Positions 1-11,296 of a stretch of 64,000 nt of DNA are shown piece by piece. The stretch comes from Siphonodentalium dalli. Lineage: Eukaryota; Mollusca; Scaphopoda; Gadilida; Siphonodentaliidae. The stretch is from contig CP136067.1 of the NCBI GenBank assembly GCA_032622095.1, positions 119,027,281-119,091,280 of the forward strand, read 5' to 3'. The notes beneath the pieces are model-generated. The model was not told the origin of the DNA and did not search any database. It saw only the letters and a list, made by a program, of their open reading frames with translations. Numbering within the stretch: the first letter of the stretch is position 1; each line of letters starts with the position of its first letter. A program made the position numbers and the translations under genes.

Positions 1-80
1 TCACTCTAACTAAAGTTATCATCCGGACAACAGGTTAACGGACGGACGGACGCCCACCCGGACGGACAGACCAATACTAT
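1..80. repeat. End of a dispersed repeat with CGGA tandem motif
   Basis: The window opens in a repeat. Runs of CGGACGGA are seen at about 48-66. The reverse complement (CCGTCCGTCC) marks one edge of several repeats further on, near 30590, 31540, 34555, 53120 and 58330. This is probably the edge of a Helentron/pearl-like element cut by the window boundary. Confidence 0.4.
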
Positions 81-216
81 AATACGGCCTTTTTTTTCAA
101 AAGGGCGTATAAAAAACAAACAAAACAATTAATTAATTGAAATTAATAAAGAGTGTTTTCATATATGTAATTAACAAAGAGTGTTTTCATATATGGAACT
201 AATAAAGAGCGTTATT

Positions 217-1620
217 ATTAATCCATGCACCTGAAAATGTAGTCCAAGTCTTCTTGTACTAAAACCAGCTAAGATATTGGGATGGCGATGCTGGTGTTTA
301 GTCCAAGCCCGCTTGTATACCAATCCTATCACACGAGTTACGCCCACGATCTGTGGCGGGAATTTGTGGTGTATTTTACTCGATTTACCTAGCAAATCAA
401 TACATGATGCTATATACATCGGAAAGGCTTACATCTTATGGTCATAATGGTGTATAATAATCTAACTTTAATGTTAAATTACACATAGAATATTCCGGTT
501 GATTGCCACAAACATCGATTTGTTTCTCTGTTTGTTTACGTTTTAACCGAAAGCCGAAGTGGTCCGAATAAGTTCGGCATAATCCACTGTTTGTTCTGGG
601 AATTCTACTTTCCGTTTCTATATATAGCGCGGGTTTTCCGAACAAAAATGGCGAAAACCGATCGCCCGAAAGTCCAGTTTTCTATGTGCTTTCAGAACAA
701 TTCCCGCACTAAAAACTTAATGGAGGATCAGAACGGTAGTTTTGTTGACAATTTTCGCAAGCAACTTGTCAAAATTGGAGCAAATTAGAACTCTTGTGTC
801 TGACTTGCCATGCGTGTGATTTTCATCCATGTGCATTTTGACTTTTGTGTTGATAAAATAATCGGAGAACCGAATCACACAGTTTCGAAATATAGTTCTT
901 CCGTTTTAGTGGGACTTTTCAAACTTAAGGTTAAAAATTTATACAAATTTTGTTTGATTTTTTGTGTGCTTAACAAGAGCAGTATATTGCTCTGTTCGCT
1001 TAGTATATATCTTAATTTCGCCGAAGTCCACCAAATGTGGGAAATGTAGCACCATATTATTTATTCTAATACTCGTTGTGTTTACACTGTTTTAAACTTT
1101 GAGAGGGTTGTAATTCCCCGTAATTTATTTAATGTATTACATTTATATCTTCAATGTTTAATTAATCTATTTATTATTTTATTTATTGACACACATAATT
1201 ACGATTACAATGGAGAATTCTTCGTAATTTGCGTTGTTGTCCAAAATCTACGGAATATTTTCAACGGAAAATGCCGAACACAGTTCGCGAGGTCAACCGA
1301 GTTCGCATACTTTTAAAAAATTGTAAACATTGAGGTAAATGTCTCTTTTCGAATTAAATTACCGTTTTAAATTCACAACTGATGTGGGTTTCAGATAAAA
1401 TAGCATGTCTTCTGCGGAAAATATCCGTTTATTGTCGCAATTGTGATATTTTATTTCATATAATTGTGGTTTTATTTGAGCGGGTCACTAACGCTTAAGC
1501 CGTGTCATAAGCGAGCATATAGGGCGGTCTTGGACTAAACACCAGCATCGCCATCCCAATATCGTAGCTGGTTTTTAGTACAAGAAGACTTGGACTACTG
1601 AAAATGGGGTTAATATTACC
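217..1620. mobile_element. Inverted-repeat element with ~95-bp arms
   Basis: The segment 222-315 reappears as a reverse complement at about 1528-1612, with shared blocks such as GTCCAAGTCTTCTTGTACTA and TTGGGATGGCGATGCTGGTG. The 1.2 kb between the arms has no convincing gene. A short open frame starting at ATG 648 follows a TATATATA stretch (619-626) but resembles nothing I know. No target duplication was identified. It is either a foldback-like element or an inverted duplication. Confidence 0.45.
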
Positions 1621-1749
1621 AATCGACACGAAAATATGACATTTAAACAGATAAGTTTCATTTTCGTCGGCACGCTGACAAAGTCCGAGGTGTGAATAAG
1701 GAATTAATTGTCGGTGGTATCGGCTGTCTGGGGGGTTTAACAATTAATC

Positions 1750-2940
1750 CCAACACACAATAATTCTTTCGCTACTAAAGTCTTTTTTGACCCAGTGTTT
1801 CCCATAAAAATGTCCATGAGTGCGCCATATACAACTGTTAGTCAATAGGGGGTCTGAATTCTGGCTACAATTAGACACAGGTGAGTTTTGTCATTCGCCA
1901 CGATGGCGTCACAACGTACAACTCGGAAGAGTGCATGACCGTTCACATCAAAACAAGAACGAAATGTTTAATTACAAATAAAAACAATTAAAATATTAAT
2001 AATTGTTACTAGTGTAAATACCCCTATCCAATTAATAAAATACAAGAATTCTACGTGAGACCTCCGTCTGAGGAAGAGATTTTGATGTTATACCACATTA
2101 TCTTGAACTCAACTGTTGAGACCTTACCAAGGAAACAGGGAATGACGCAACGCTTGTTTACTGTCTACAGATTTTTTATGTCGGCTTTTGATAAGAGGTC
2201 ATTGAGGTCACTGACTGACCTGATTATCAGTTTGAATCAGTTTGAATATTGGTGATTAGCGGTCACTACGTTGAATATAGTAGTTGTTAATTTGTGAACA
2301 ATGGGATGTTGTAATGGGTCTCGTCAGGTTATTTTACATAATTATTTAAATTCATTCATATATAATAACTGAAGCGTGGTGAATGCAGTAAACTGCGTAA
2401 TTAGGATACGAAGTAAACTGCGCAATTAGGGTACATGACGTTTCGTACCGTTGTCGTTTCGTCCCTCTCTGACAATTAGTGAATACTGGTCAATTGCCAT
2501 GACGCACGCTTTTTCCGTGTCTTTGTAATACCGACACCCAGTAATTCGGGGGTTTGTTACCTGGGACGGCTGTATTGACAGCATTTTAATAGAATTTGGG
2601 TTACTATTAACTTAATAACGGGAATAATAACTAGGGGCAACTTGGAATATTATATATATTTTTTTATTCATGATAAAAAATGTCGACACTTACCTCGAAA
2701 TCTCCCTCGGCAAAAAACAATGCCGACGCAAAATCGTAATCTCCTCGGCTTGTCATCGGCATTGCAGTGCCGAATGCCGATGGCTAATTGAGTATCAGCG
2801 TAATAGGAATTTACCGTACCAAATCAAAACTAAAAATATCGTATTTTCGGTAATGAAATTATTCATGCGTTGCCAACTTAACAAAAATCGATCGTCGCAC
2901 GTGTTATCCTCGAAACAACAACACAGGGACTAATCTAGGT
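1750..2940. other. No gene seen
   Basis: This is AT-rich DNA with only short open frames lacking recognisable motifs. A pair of similar phrases (AAACTGCGTAATTAGG, then AAACTGCGCAATTAGGG) is seen near 2390-2430. Confidence 0.4.
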
Positions 2941-2944
2941 TTTA

Positions 2945-3105
2945 AGTTTGGGCACCCTGTCAGTCCTAGGACGATATGCCGTAGGCATATCCCGATGGCC
3001 GCAGGCCAGAGGTGGGGGTGGGTTTGGGAGGCGGTGTCACCCTCCCATCAAAGGGGGGTCTGGGGGCACTCCCCCTTGAAATTTTTGAAAAACCAATGCC
3101 CTGAG
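2945..3105. repeat. GC-rich dispersed repeat
   Basis: This is a GC-rich island in AT-rich DNA with two small palindromes (ATGCCGTAGGCAT and TGGCCGCAGGCCA). They are followed by G-rich text with AAAGGGGGGTCTGGGGGCAC and CTCCCCCTTGAAATTTTT. From memory, similar text recurs in many invertebrate genomes. No coding potential is seen. Confidence 0.35.
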
Positions 3106-3109
3106 AGTG

Positions 3110-4350
3110 AATCTGGGGCATTCTGAACCTTTATATTGTGCTATTCAGGTTGGTAAATTTAGTCATAATATAGACAATTTTTTTTTAATTGTTTGTGATT
3201 TTCTACTATCATACTCATTGATCTGATAGCTAAAAGTCATGACCAAACTTAATTTGTTTCTACTCTTAATCATTGTAAAACACGCGGAAATATTCTTTTG
3301 TTTATTAAAAGATTTGTTTCACTTTTAATGTTTCACCCTTTTTATACCAATATGTATATTTTCTTGAAATAAAAATATATATTCTACCTACCTGTACCCT
3401 GTGTTCAAATTGTGGATGAGAGTAGAAACTCTTACATCACTGGTTTTTTGGTCGCGGCATCTTGTTTAAATATTCGCGGAAATAAACTTCTGGTTAAACT
3501 TTATATCTCTTAGATTTAAATTCACGTTATGTTAAAAAACGTACCGCGTAATTACGTACCGCGATATGCTATCGTAAATTTAACCGTCGTGGAAATAACA
3601 TTTCAAGCGCTTTAAAGGTTTATTTGCACAAGTAACAGCAAGCACTCGATGTGGAGTTTTGGTAAGTATACCGTAAGATTGATCTATAAATGAAATTGTT
3701 TTAGATCTATACGGATCTTTGCGGATTTCAGTAGTTTCGTTTCAGCGCGTTCCGAATTTTAATTTATTTACCCAAACCGGAAGAGGAAGACATATGTTTT
3801 GATTCGTTCGCGAAACAACCGACTGACTTAATTTTTATGATTAAAATGGGTCGTTTTCCCTCGGTAGATCAAATTTGTTGATAAATAGCAATGTTTTCTT
3901 TCATTGTATAAGCGTTCAATTAACATTTCCATCGTATTAAAATTAGTTGGCAGTCTCTTTTTATCTAAAAATACCTGATTGACTGGGAAATGTTTTACAA
4001 CTCTGAGGCATATTTCGTTTAGGCGCCCAAACCCGTTTTATGGATCCAAATACGGCCTAGATTAGCCCTTGCAACAAACATTACATGGCGAGAATGTGAA
4101 TACAATATTAAACCATTTATTTATTGTTATGTGTTCATTGGGAGTATAAGTGACCGACCTGAGTCAGTCCAAATCGAATCACAGCCACACATGCTGGGAA
4201 TCACATTATAAGTCTTATACTATTGCCACGCGAACTTCCGAGAAAATTACCCGATCGACTCTAACGGCACACGCAGAACAAATCTAACAACAGATATACC
4301 AGATAAGTCATTTTATTATAGTTAAATCACGATTAGGTGTAAATAAAACT
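3110..4350. other. No gene seen
   Basis: AT-rich intergenic or intronic sequence. I see no open frame with recognisable motifs and no strong repeat structure. Confidence 0.4.
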
Positions 4351-4432
4351 TCAGTTTTCTATCGCCGCCGCGTGCAGCCAAGAAGTTATTATAAGACGTC
4401 GCGGTCATGAAATTTGTTACGGCGTAAGTTAA

Positions 4433-4598
4433 CCGCGGTCACGAAATGCCTTACCGCAGGACACCGCGGTCGATACCACCGCGGTACCAAAAACCGACCG
4501 CCTGGCCGCGGTATTACACCGCGGGCCAGGTGGTATTACACCGCGGTCTAGCGGTATTACACCGCCCGACCGCGGTATTACACCGCGGTCATACCGCA
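4433..4598. repeat. Short tandem repeat built on CCGCGG
   Basis: About eight copies of a short unit with the consensus CCGCGGTATTACA occur in a degenerate series (for example 4513, 4536, 4572). Because CCGCGG is its own complement, neighbouring units can pair and form local hairpins. Its base composition is unlike its surroundings. Confidence 0.7.
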
Positions 4599-4718
4599 TG
4601 TCAACCTCGTTAAGGAGGGTCGATTAATTAGAGCATAGCTGTACATAATGGCCAACACTATTTTTATAGCTTTGTTAGAGGGAAACAAACCTACAGATAA
4701 ATATTTTCCATATATCTT

Positions 4719-4870
4719 TATGTTAAAGATACACAATCCGAATTGACGCTCCAAAATTACTATTTCTTTGGCTTTGGGGTAAAAATATTTGAATCGAGAT
4801 GAGGAACCCACCACCCATCAAAGCTCAGAGTTATCAGATATCAATTTTTGAAATATGTTATTTTTCACCA
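4719..4870 (-). mobile_element. Fragment of the AGGTACTCAATCCG MITE family
   Basis: The text here (ATTTCTTTGGCTTTGGGG, then CATCAAAGCTCAGAGTTAT) matches internal parts of the better preserved copies at 36511-37130 and 55533-56016. Neither terminal repeat is visible. It lies about 50 bp downstream of the receptor exon, inside the inferred intron. Confidence 0.6.
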
Positions 4871-4925
4871 CCTGGAACCATCAAATCAGATTGTGTACCT
4901 TTAAATAGGTCTCATAAGTAATTAC

Positions 4926-5249
4926 CTGCTGACATATGAATGTTGGATATGGAAGACAACTTGGGATGGGCATTACACCGATGCCCACTACAGCAACAAT
5001 AGTACTCATTCTTTGACGAGTCCATCTCTGTGCACTCATCTGTGCCGAGACAGAGGTCACTGTTGTAGGTGCAACCCTTCTCTAGTATACTGGCATTGTT
5101 CCATCTGGCGTAACAATATGCTTCTCTGTCCTCATTTTCCTCAATGCATACATCAGGACAGAGGTTCTGACTCCGATCGCAATCCGGGCTGAACTGCTCA
5201 CATTTCAAAGACGTCCTACTGGGGCGAAATTTTACAAAATTTGACCATC
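4926..5249 (-). CDS. Activin/BMP type II receptor-like ectodomain exon
   Basis: This is an internal exon of 324 nt. It is bounded on the minus strand by an acceptor (TTATCTTTTCAG, ending at 5250) and a donor (GCAG/GTAATT, at 4926/4925), with phase 1 at both ends. The reading frame gives a secreted cysteine-rich domain. Its cysteine spacing and phrases (EDREAYCYARWNNAS, then EKGC, DECTE and YYCCCSGHRCN) match the three-finger ectodomain of activin/BMP type II receptors, which bind TGF-beta-family ligands outside the cell and carry a kinase inside it. NAS within it is a potential N-glycosylation site. No transmembrane or kinase exon is visible in the window. On this strand, later exons would lie at lower coordinates, before base 1, and the signal-peptide exon at higher ones. 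A stand-alone soluble protein with this fold is the alternative. Confidence 0.78.
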
Positions 5250-5279
5250 CTGAAAAGATAACAGATTTCTCATTCAACA

Positions 5280-5880
5280 TTTAATACTCTGCCCCAATTT
5301 TGAACTGCATTATTAGAGGAGAATTTACATGTTCCTTTCACATTTTGATATTGGATATATTATGGTGTTAAACTTCATAGCTAGCCATTTTATTCATCGC
5401 GCCCAAGTTCCAACGATCATAATAAAGCAGTGGCTAACTTTCACAGCTAGTACAGTACTCTCATTTGCCTAATAATAGTGATGGGTGGGGATTTAGACTG
5501 AAATTAATAATAGTATTAAATGGCAATTTCACACTTACATGCCATGAATCTCTACTCTTCAGTAGTTTGGACAGGGAATATTATAAAGTCCAAAAAATAA
5601 CACAGGGAATATATTTCTTAGTTATTATCTGTTCTTTAATTAAGTTTCACTGTAGGTCAAGCCTTCAAGGTCCCAACTCAAAATTGCATTATTTAAGTGA
5701 CTTTGTGAGTGATTTTGCTTTGCGTTGCTTGCAGTTACAATTATGGAATTTTTCCTGGATAATAAATTCAATGTTTATTTCGATACCCGCTCACAAAAGT
5801 CACAGAAAAACATGCAATCCTAATCTGGGACCACTCCCTATTAAATGTGAAGTAGATAAAACTAGATTATTGAGGGACAT
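5280..5880. other. No gene seen; probable intron of the receptor gene
   Basis: A 143-codon open frame on the plus strand (5465-5896) has no recognisable domain and runs into the inverted repeat of the next element. It is judged non-coding. Confidence 0.4.
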
Positions 5881-6189
5881 GCATTATTATTGCTGAAGGG
5901 GTCACTCTCACCAACAAAAGTGCTGAAGGGTACACAGGGTTTGAAATGTTGTTCTAAGGACATTCAGTTTTCGTATCTGCCATGATTTCTGTTAGAGACT
6001 AATTGTTTACGTTACAATGAATATAATGAAAGTGTCAATGACACTGTAGCTCAACTTGGAAAGGGAATAATTTAATGTGTTATTGTCGATGGAGTGATTA
6101 CTGATTAGGAATGTGGAAAGTTGAATGCCTAATTTACTAGTTTATCAACATGAAGAGATATATATATACATGTATATAAAAGTAAAATC

Positions 6190-7724
6190 TAAAATGGTTG
6201 CTGGCGGCTATGTTTTCCAACAATTCAAAAACATTTGATAGCTTTAGTCATGCAAAGAGTAGAATCCAAGATGGCTGCTGGCAGCCATGTTTTAATGCCG
6301 AATAACACCAAAATGACTCGTTCCCATCTATGTCAAAAGTCAAGACAAATTTCATAATGATCTGACCAAAGGTACGACCTGTAGCCCATGCCAAAGGATT
6401 TAGTCATGCAAAGAGTAAAATCCAAGATGGCTGCTGGCGGCCATGTTTTTGGCCGAATGACCCCAAAATGACTCGTTCCCATCTATATTCCAATTTCAAC
6501 AGCCATGACAAATTTTATGATGATCAGACCAAAGGTACGACCTGTAGCCTGTGCTAAAGGATTTAGTCATACAAAGAGTAAAATCCAAGATGGCAGCTGG
6601 CGGCCATGTTTTTTGGCCGAATGACCCCAAAATTACTCGTTCCCATTTAGATTTCATTGTTAACATCCATGACAAATTTCATGATGATCTGACCAAAGGT
6701 ACGACCTGTAGCCCGTGCTAAAGGATTTAGTCATGCAAAGAGTAAAATCTAAGATGGCAGCATGATTTTTGGCCGAATGACACCAAAAATACTCGTTCCC
6801 ATCTACATGTCATTGTTAACATCCATGACAAATTTTATGATGATCAGACTAAAGGTACGACCTGTAGCCCGTGCTAAAGGATTTAGTCATACAAAGAGTA
6901 AAATCCAAGATGGCTGCTGGCGGCCATGTTTTTTGGCTGAATGACCCCAAAATTAATCGTTCCCATCTACATGTCAATATTAAGATCTATGACAAATTTC
7001 ATGATGATCAGACTAACAGTACGACCTGTAGCCTGTGCTAATGGATTTAATTTTGAAATCAAAGATGGCCGCTGGTGGCCATGCTTTTCGTCCGAATGAC
7101 CCCAAAATGACTCGTTCTCATCTACATTCCAATTTCAACAGCCATGAAAAATTTCATGATGATCAGACTCAAGGTACGACCTGTAGTCCGTGCTAAAGGA
7201 TTTAGTCATACAAAGAGTAAAATCCAAGATGGCTGCTGGTGGCCATGTTTTTTGGCCGAATGACCCCAAAATGACTCGTTCCCATCTACATGTCATTATT
7301 AACATTCATGACAAATTTTATGATGATCAGAATAAAGGTACGACCTGTAGCCCGTGCTAAAGGATTTAGTCATACAAAGAGTAAAATCCAAGATGGCTGC
7401 TGGCGGCCATGTTTATCGGCCGAATGACCCCAAAAATGACTCGTTCCCATCTACATGTCATTGTTAACATCCATGACAAATTTTATGATGATCAGACTAA
7501 AGGTACGACCTGTAGCCCGTGCTAAAGAATTTAGTCATACAAAGAGTATAATCCAAGATAGCTGCTGGCGGCCATGTTTTTTGGCTGAATGACCCCAAAA
7601 TTACTCGTTCCCATCTACATGTCAAAATTAACATCCATGACAAATTTCATGATCATCAGGCAAAGAGTACGACCTGTGGCCCATGCTAATGGATTAAATT
7701 TTGAAATCAAAGATGGCCGCTGGC
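6190..7724 (+). repeat. Tandem array, unit ~155-165 bp (left part)
   Basis: Units are anchored by AAGATGGC (about 6192, 6268, 6424, 6587, 6751, 6907, 7062, 7227, 7390, 7553 and 7711). They share phrases such as CCGAATGACCCCAAAATGAC, TCGTTCCCATCTACATGTC, GGTACGACCTGTAGCCCGTG and AAGGATTTAGTCAT. Units differ by a few substitutions and short indels. The small open frames within are by-products of the repeat. Degenerate copies, mostly inverted, occur at 34530-35260, 38570-39720, 48840-49490 and 58330-58990. Confidence 0.85.
7717..7724 (+). repeat. Left target-site duplication of the hAT element
   Basis: CCGCTGGC directly precedes the TAGAG terminus and is repeated exactly at 10415-10422. An 8-bp duplication is typical of hAT transposition. 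Confidence 0.95.
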
Positions 7725-10414
7725 TAGAGCTGGGCGGTTTTTTTTTTCAGGCTCGGTTTTCAATTTCAGTTTTTTACTAAGAAAAACCTCGGTTCGGTTT
7801 CGATTTCGGTATTTTTCCTCACTAGGCTTGAACAAATGGGAATTGATAACTGTTTTCATAAAATAATTAAATTTATTCAAAATCATGTAAAAATAAAGCA
7901 AACAGAACTAAAAATATGATTCTGTAATAACAACAAAAAATAAACTTAAACTTAAAACAAATTAAAATATATTGTAACACTGTTTAACTGCAGTTCATTA
8001 ACTTAAAGTCTTAAACTAAATCAACTTAACTAAATGAATATTTTCATTTGGGTCGCATAATTCACATTGATATCATGATGAATGATGATTCAAGTTCATT
8101 CAACAAATTGACAACAATAGCAGCTTGAAGGCTTGAAGCCTATTGAGTATTGAAGCCTATTGATGCAGAAATGCTTGTATTCCAATTTCCAAATGGAATC
8201 AACATTATCTCAAATTATGATTTAGGAATACAAGCAATTCTGCGTGAATAGGCTTCAAGCTGCATCTTCTGTCTGACAGAACTAAGCCTGATTTACTAAA
8301 AATCCTTTCACTGGGAACAGATGTTCCAGGAATGAACAACAGAGACCTGGCAAAGTCTGCAAGATGTTTGTATTGTCTTTTATTGTTCTGCCACCAAATG
8401 AACGGGCAATCTGTCGGTTCAATGGGATCTTCTTCAATGTAATGGTCAGTTTCAAACTGTAGCACTGCTCTAAGTTCATCTTCATCTCCTTTCGTTGGCT
8501 CCTTTTTCTTCGCCACTTTTTTTTTTAACGTAGCCCAGAAATCATGCTTAGGAACTGTCTCCTCTTTACCCTTTTCTGATACTGAGACTGTGGAGGAAGT
8601 AGATGGAGTAGCATGAGTTATTTGAACTTCCTCAACAGAGTCAACATTTTCCTCTGATTCTGAACATGTCTCTTTATCTTTGGTCACAAGTTTGGTGTCT
8701 TTGTTACAGTGTGAAAACAGTTGGTCTAACAACATTTGTCTGGCAGTATATTTCAGATTGTCACATGAAAAGGCATGAAGTTTAAATCTGGGATCAATAC
8801 ATGTTGAAACAGCATATAGTGCATTTTTCTCATAGTCAGGCCACCTGCTATTGATGTTACTTGTAACAGTTTTGCCAAAGTCATTCAATACAGAACAGGA
8901 CAGTTCATCTACGACAGTGTTCAGAACTGGTATGATCATGGATGTGGTGGCAAACTTTGCAGACGAGAGCATTGTTGTTGCATTTTCCAGAGGTTTCAAT
9001 GCCTTGACATATTCAGCTGCCGTTTTCCATTCAAATGCAGAAAGATTTGGCAATTTAGCGATGGATGCAATTACTGCAGACAGAGGTTCTTTTTCTTGTA
9101 CTAATCTTTCCATCATATAGTACGTCGAGTTCCATCGGGTTTCGCACTCTGTTTTTAGCTTATGCTCCTTCAACCCCATTGTTCTTTGCATTTCTTTGAG
9201 TTTATGTGTGGCTTGAGAACTATGATGATAATATGTCACAATAGTTTTACACTTCGTTATTATTTTCTGAGTGGCAGGAAACTTTTTAAGACTGTCTTTA
9301 ATTACAAGTTGGAGGGTATGTGCGAAACAGCGCAGAGTTGTGAAATGAGATGGCAATAATTTTGCAGCAGCGACCATATTGGAAGCATTATCCGAAACCA
9401 TACACTTTGCATTTTTTCTCTTTGTCCCTTATCCAGTTTTCAACACAATTTGTTAAATCCGTCGATATATTAACAGCTGTATGTGAGTCTGGGGTATGAG
9501 TAATGGCGAGACAATAATCCTTCAGTTCAAAATCAGAATTGAGAAAATTGCATGTTATGGCCATATATGCGTCATTCGCTCTGGAAGTCCAATGGTCAGT
9601 AGTTAATCGAAAGAATTCTGCTTGCTTTAGCTCCTCGAGAATTTCTGCTTTTTTTGTTTGGTACATTCCTGGGATGAGAACTGATAGCAATTCACGTCTT
9701 GTTGGTGGCTTACAACACGGCTGAAGATAATTTATAAGCTTGAGGAATCCTTCATCTTCTACGATTCACAAAGGTTGATAATCTAGACAAATCATTTGTA
9801 CTATGAGATTGTCTGATTGCAATCTTCTGGCATCTTTCTTATCCCAAATACCATGTGATCCCAAATATCCAGTTATTCTTCCTTGTTTCGTTTCTCTACT
9901 ATCAGTTACAACAGATTCAGATTTCCGTTTTCTACATATAAGCCCAGAAGAAGTGGCGGTCTTTTCAACTTGAAGCTGACTCTCGCTTTCAATTTCAGTT
10001 TGTATTTCAATGAATTCTTTTTTGTGTTTTCTTTGGATATGTGACCGCAAGTTTGACGTGTTTCCGTGCTCCGCCGATATTTCTTTGATACATAATTTAC
10101 AAGATGAAAGTTTATTATTTTTTTTATTGAAAAATCGTAGCCATTTGCTTTTCGTACTCGACATTATGAGAATTATGACATCGTTGTCGAGACGAGTTGA
10201 TTTTTTCGAGTCACCTATCTCGCTTGGAAACGGAAGTCGATTAATAACTTCCGGCGAGTATAATTTCCGACTGCCCCGCTGACCGGTGAAATACGGTCAG
10301 TAGTCAACCAAGAAAGATCGCCGATGACGGTTTTCTTCTAAATGTTCGGTTCGGTTTTTAGTGGTGGAGGAAACACCGAACTTACGGTAAAAACCGCAAA
10401 ACCGCCCAGCTCTA
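7725..10414 (-). mobile_element. hAT DNA transposon, almost full length
   Basis: The 2690-bp element has terminal inverted repeats beginning TAGAGCTGGGCGGTTTT on both ends (the right one inverted) and a perfect 8-bp target duplication. It sits inside one unit of the 160-bp array, so it arrived after the array had formed. The sub-terminal regions are rich in CGGTTT/AAACCG words. It carries one transposase gene on the minus strand, broken at two places, so it is probably not autonomous now. Few lesions and an intact duplication suggest a fairly recent insertion. Confidence 0.95.
8205..10164 (-). pseudogene. hAT transposase with BED zinc finger, two lesions
   Basis: The reading frame starts at 10164. 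It has an N-terminal BED-type zinc finger (Cys22, Cys25, His42, His47), which binds DNA. The RNase H-like transposase core follows, with TTDHWTSRANDAYMAIT, VSDNASNM, a CFAHTLQLV block and ETRWNSTYYM. The C-terminal hAT dimerisation region has a WW, then SVPSERIFS, and ends near NHNLR at 8205. Two defects are visible. There is an in-frame TGA at 9768-9766, after which the same frame continues, and a one-base frame change near 9400 where the second and third open segments overlap. The total is close to a full-length ZBED/hAT transposase. A domesticated gene is unlikely given the lesions and the intact transposon ends. Confidence 0.93.
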
Positions 10415-11040
10415 CCGCTGGCGGCCATATTTTTTTTCCTAATTACCCCAAAATGACTCGTTCCCATCTACATTCCAATTTCAACAGCCATGACAAATTT
10501 CATGTTGATCAGACTAAAGGTACGACATGTAGCCCGTGCTAAAGGATTTAGTCATACAAAGAGTAAAATCCAAGATGGCTGCTGGTGGTCATATTTTTTG
10601 GCCGAATTACCCCAAAATGACTCGTTCCCATCTACATGTCATTGTTAACATCCATGACAAATTTTATGATGATCCGACCAAAGGTACGACCTGTAGCCCG
10701 TGTCAAAGGATTTAGTCATGCAAAGAGTAAAATCTAAGATGGCTGCCGGCGGCCATGTTTTTTGGCCGAATGACCCCAAAATTACTCGTTCCCATCTACA
10801 TGTCAATATTAACATCCATGACAAATTTCATGACAATAAGACGAACAGTACGGCCTGTAGCCCGTGCTAATGGATTGAATTTTGAAATCCAAGATGGCCA
10901 CTGGCGGCCATGTTTCTTTTCCGAATGACCCCAAAATGACTTGTTCCCATCTACATGTCAATGTCAACATCCATGACAAATTTCATAATAATCGGACCAA
11001 AGGTACGAACTGTAGCCCGTGCTAAAGGAAATTGTTGACG
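10415..11040 (+). repeat. Tandem array, right part after the hAT insertion
   Basis: The array resumes exactly at the duplicated CCGCTGGC and has further units anchored at about 10572, 10736 and 10890. It then ends in a CACACACACAACGG tract near 11048. Confidence 0.85.
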
Positions 11041-11296
11041 AATCACGCACACACACAACGGATACCAAGCCATGGCAATAGCTCAAACTTTCCAAAGTAA
11101 AGTTGAGCTAAAAATGTATTGTACTGAAAACAAACTGCTAATGCCAGTAATGGGTGCCAGACTTTCATAAACACAATTTAAGTAATGGTGTTCGTGCCGA
11201 TCACAAACCCTGTGTACTCTTCAGCACATTTTCAAACCCTGTGTACTCTTCAGCACTTTTTATGGTGAGAGTGACCCCTTCAGCATTATTATTACC

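Larger units (their letters stand above)
5885..11296. mobile_element. Foldback-type element with ~160-bp tandem core (pearl/Helentron-like)
   Basis: Terminal inverted repeats are visible. The sequence at about 5890-5957 (GCTGAAGGGGTCACTCTCAC, then GTGCTGAAG and GTACACAGGGTTTGAAA) recurs inverted at about 11205-11290. Just inside the left arm is the hairpin AGTGTCAATGACACT (6032-6046) followed by a TAGCTCAACTT motif. Between the arms lies a tandem array interrupted by a hAT transposon. The layout resembles molluscan pearl elements and Helentron-associated non-autonomous elements. That classification is inference. Confidence 0.6.

Noticed and set aside
648-788. Short frame beginning MAKTDRPKVQ after a TATATATA box
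   Set aside because: It has only about 46 codons from its ATG and no known motif, and it lies between two inverted-repeat arms. It is not enough to call a gene.
5465-5896. 143-codon open frame downstream of the receptor exon
   Set aside because: It has no domain, no splice context, and runs into the terminal repeat of the next element.
6190-7724. Possible CRISPR-like or protein repeat array
   Set aside because: Units of ~160 bp are contiguous without unique spacers and their frames are interrupted. This is satellite-like transposon core DNA in an animal genome.
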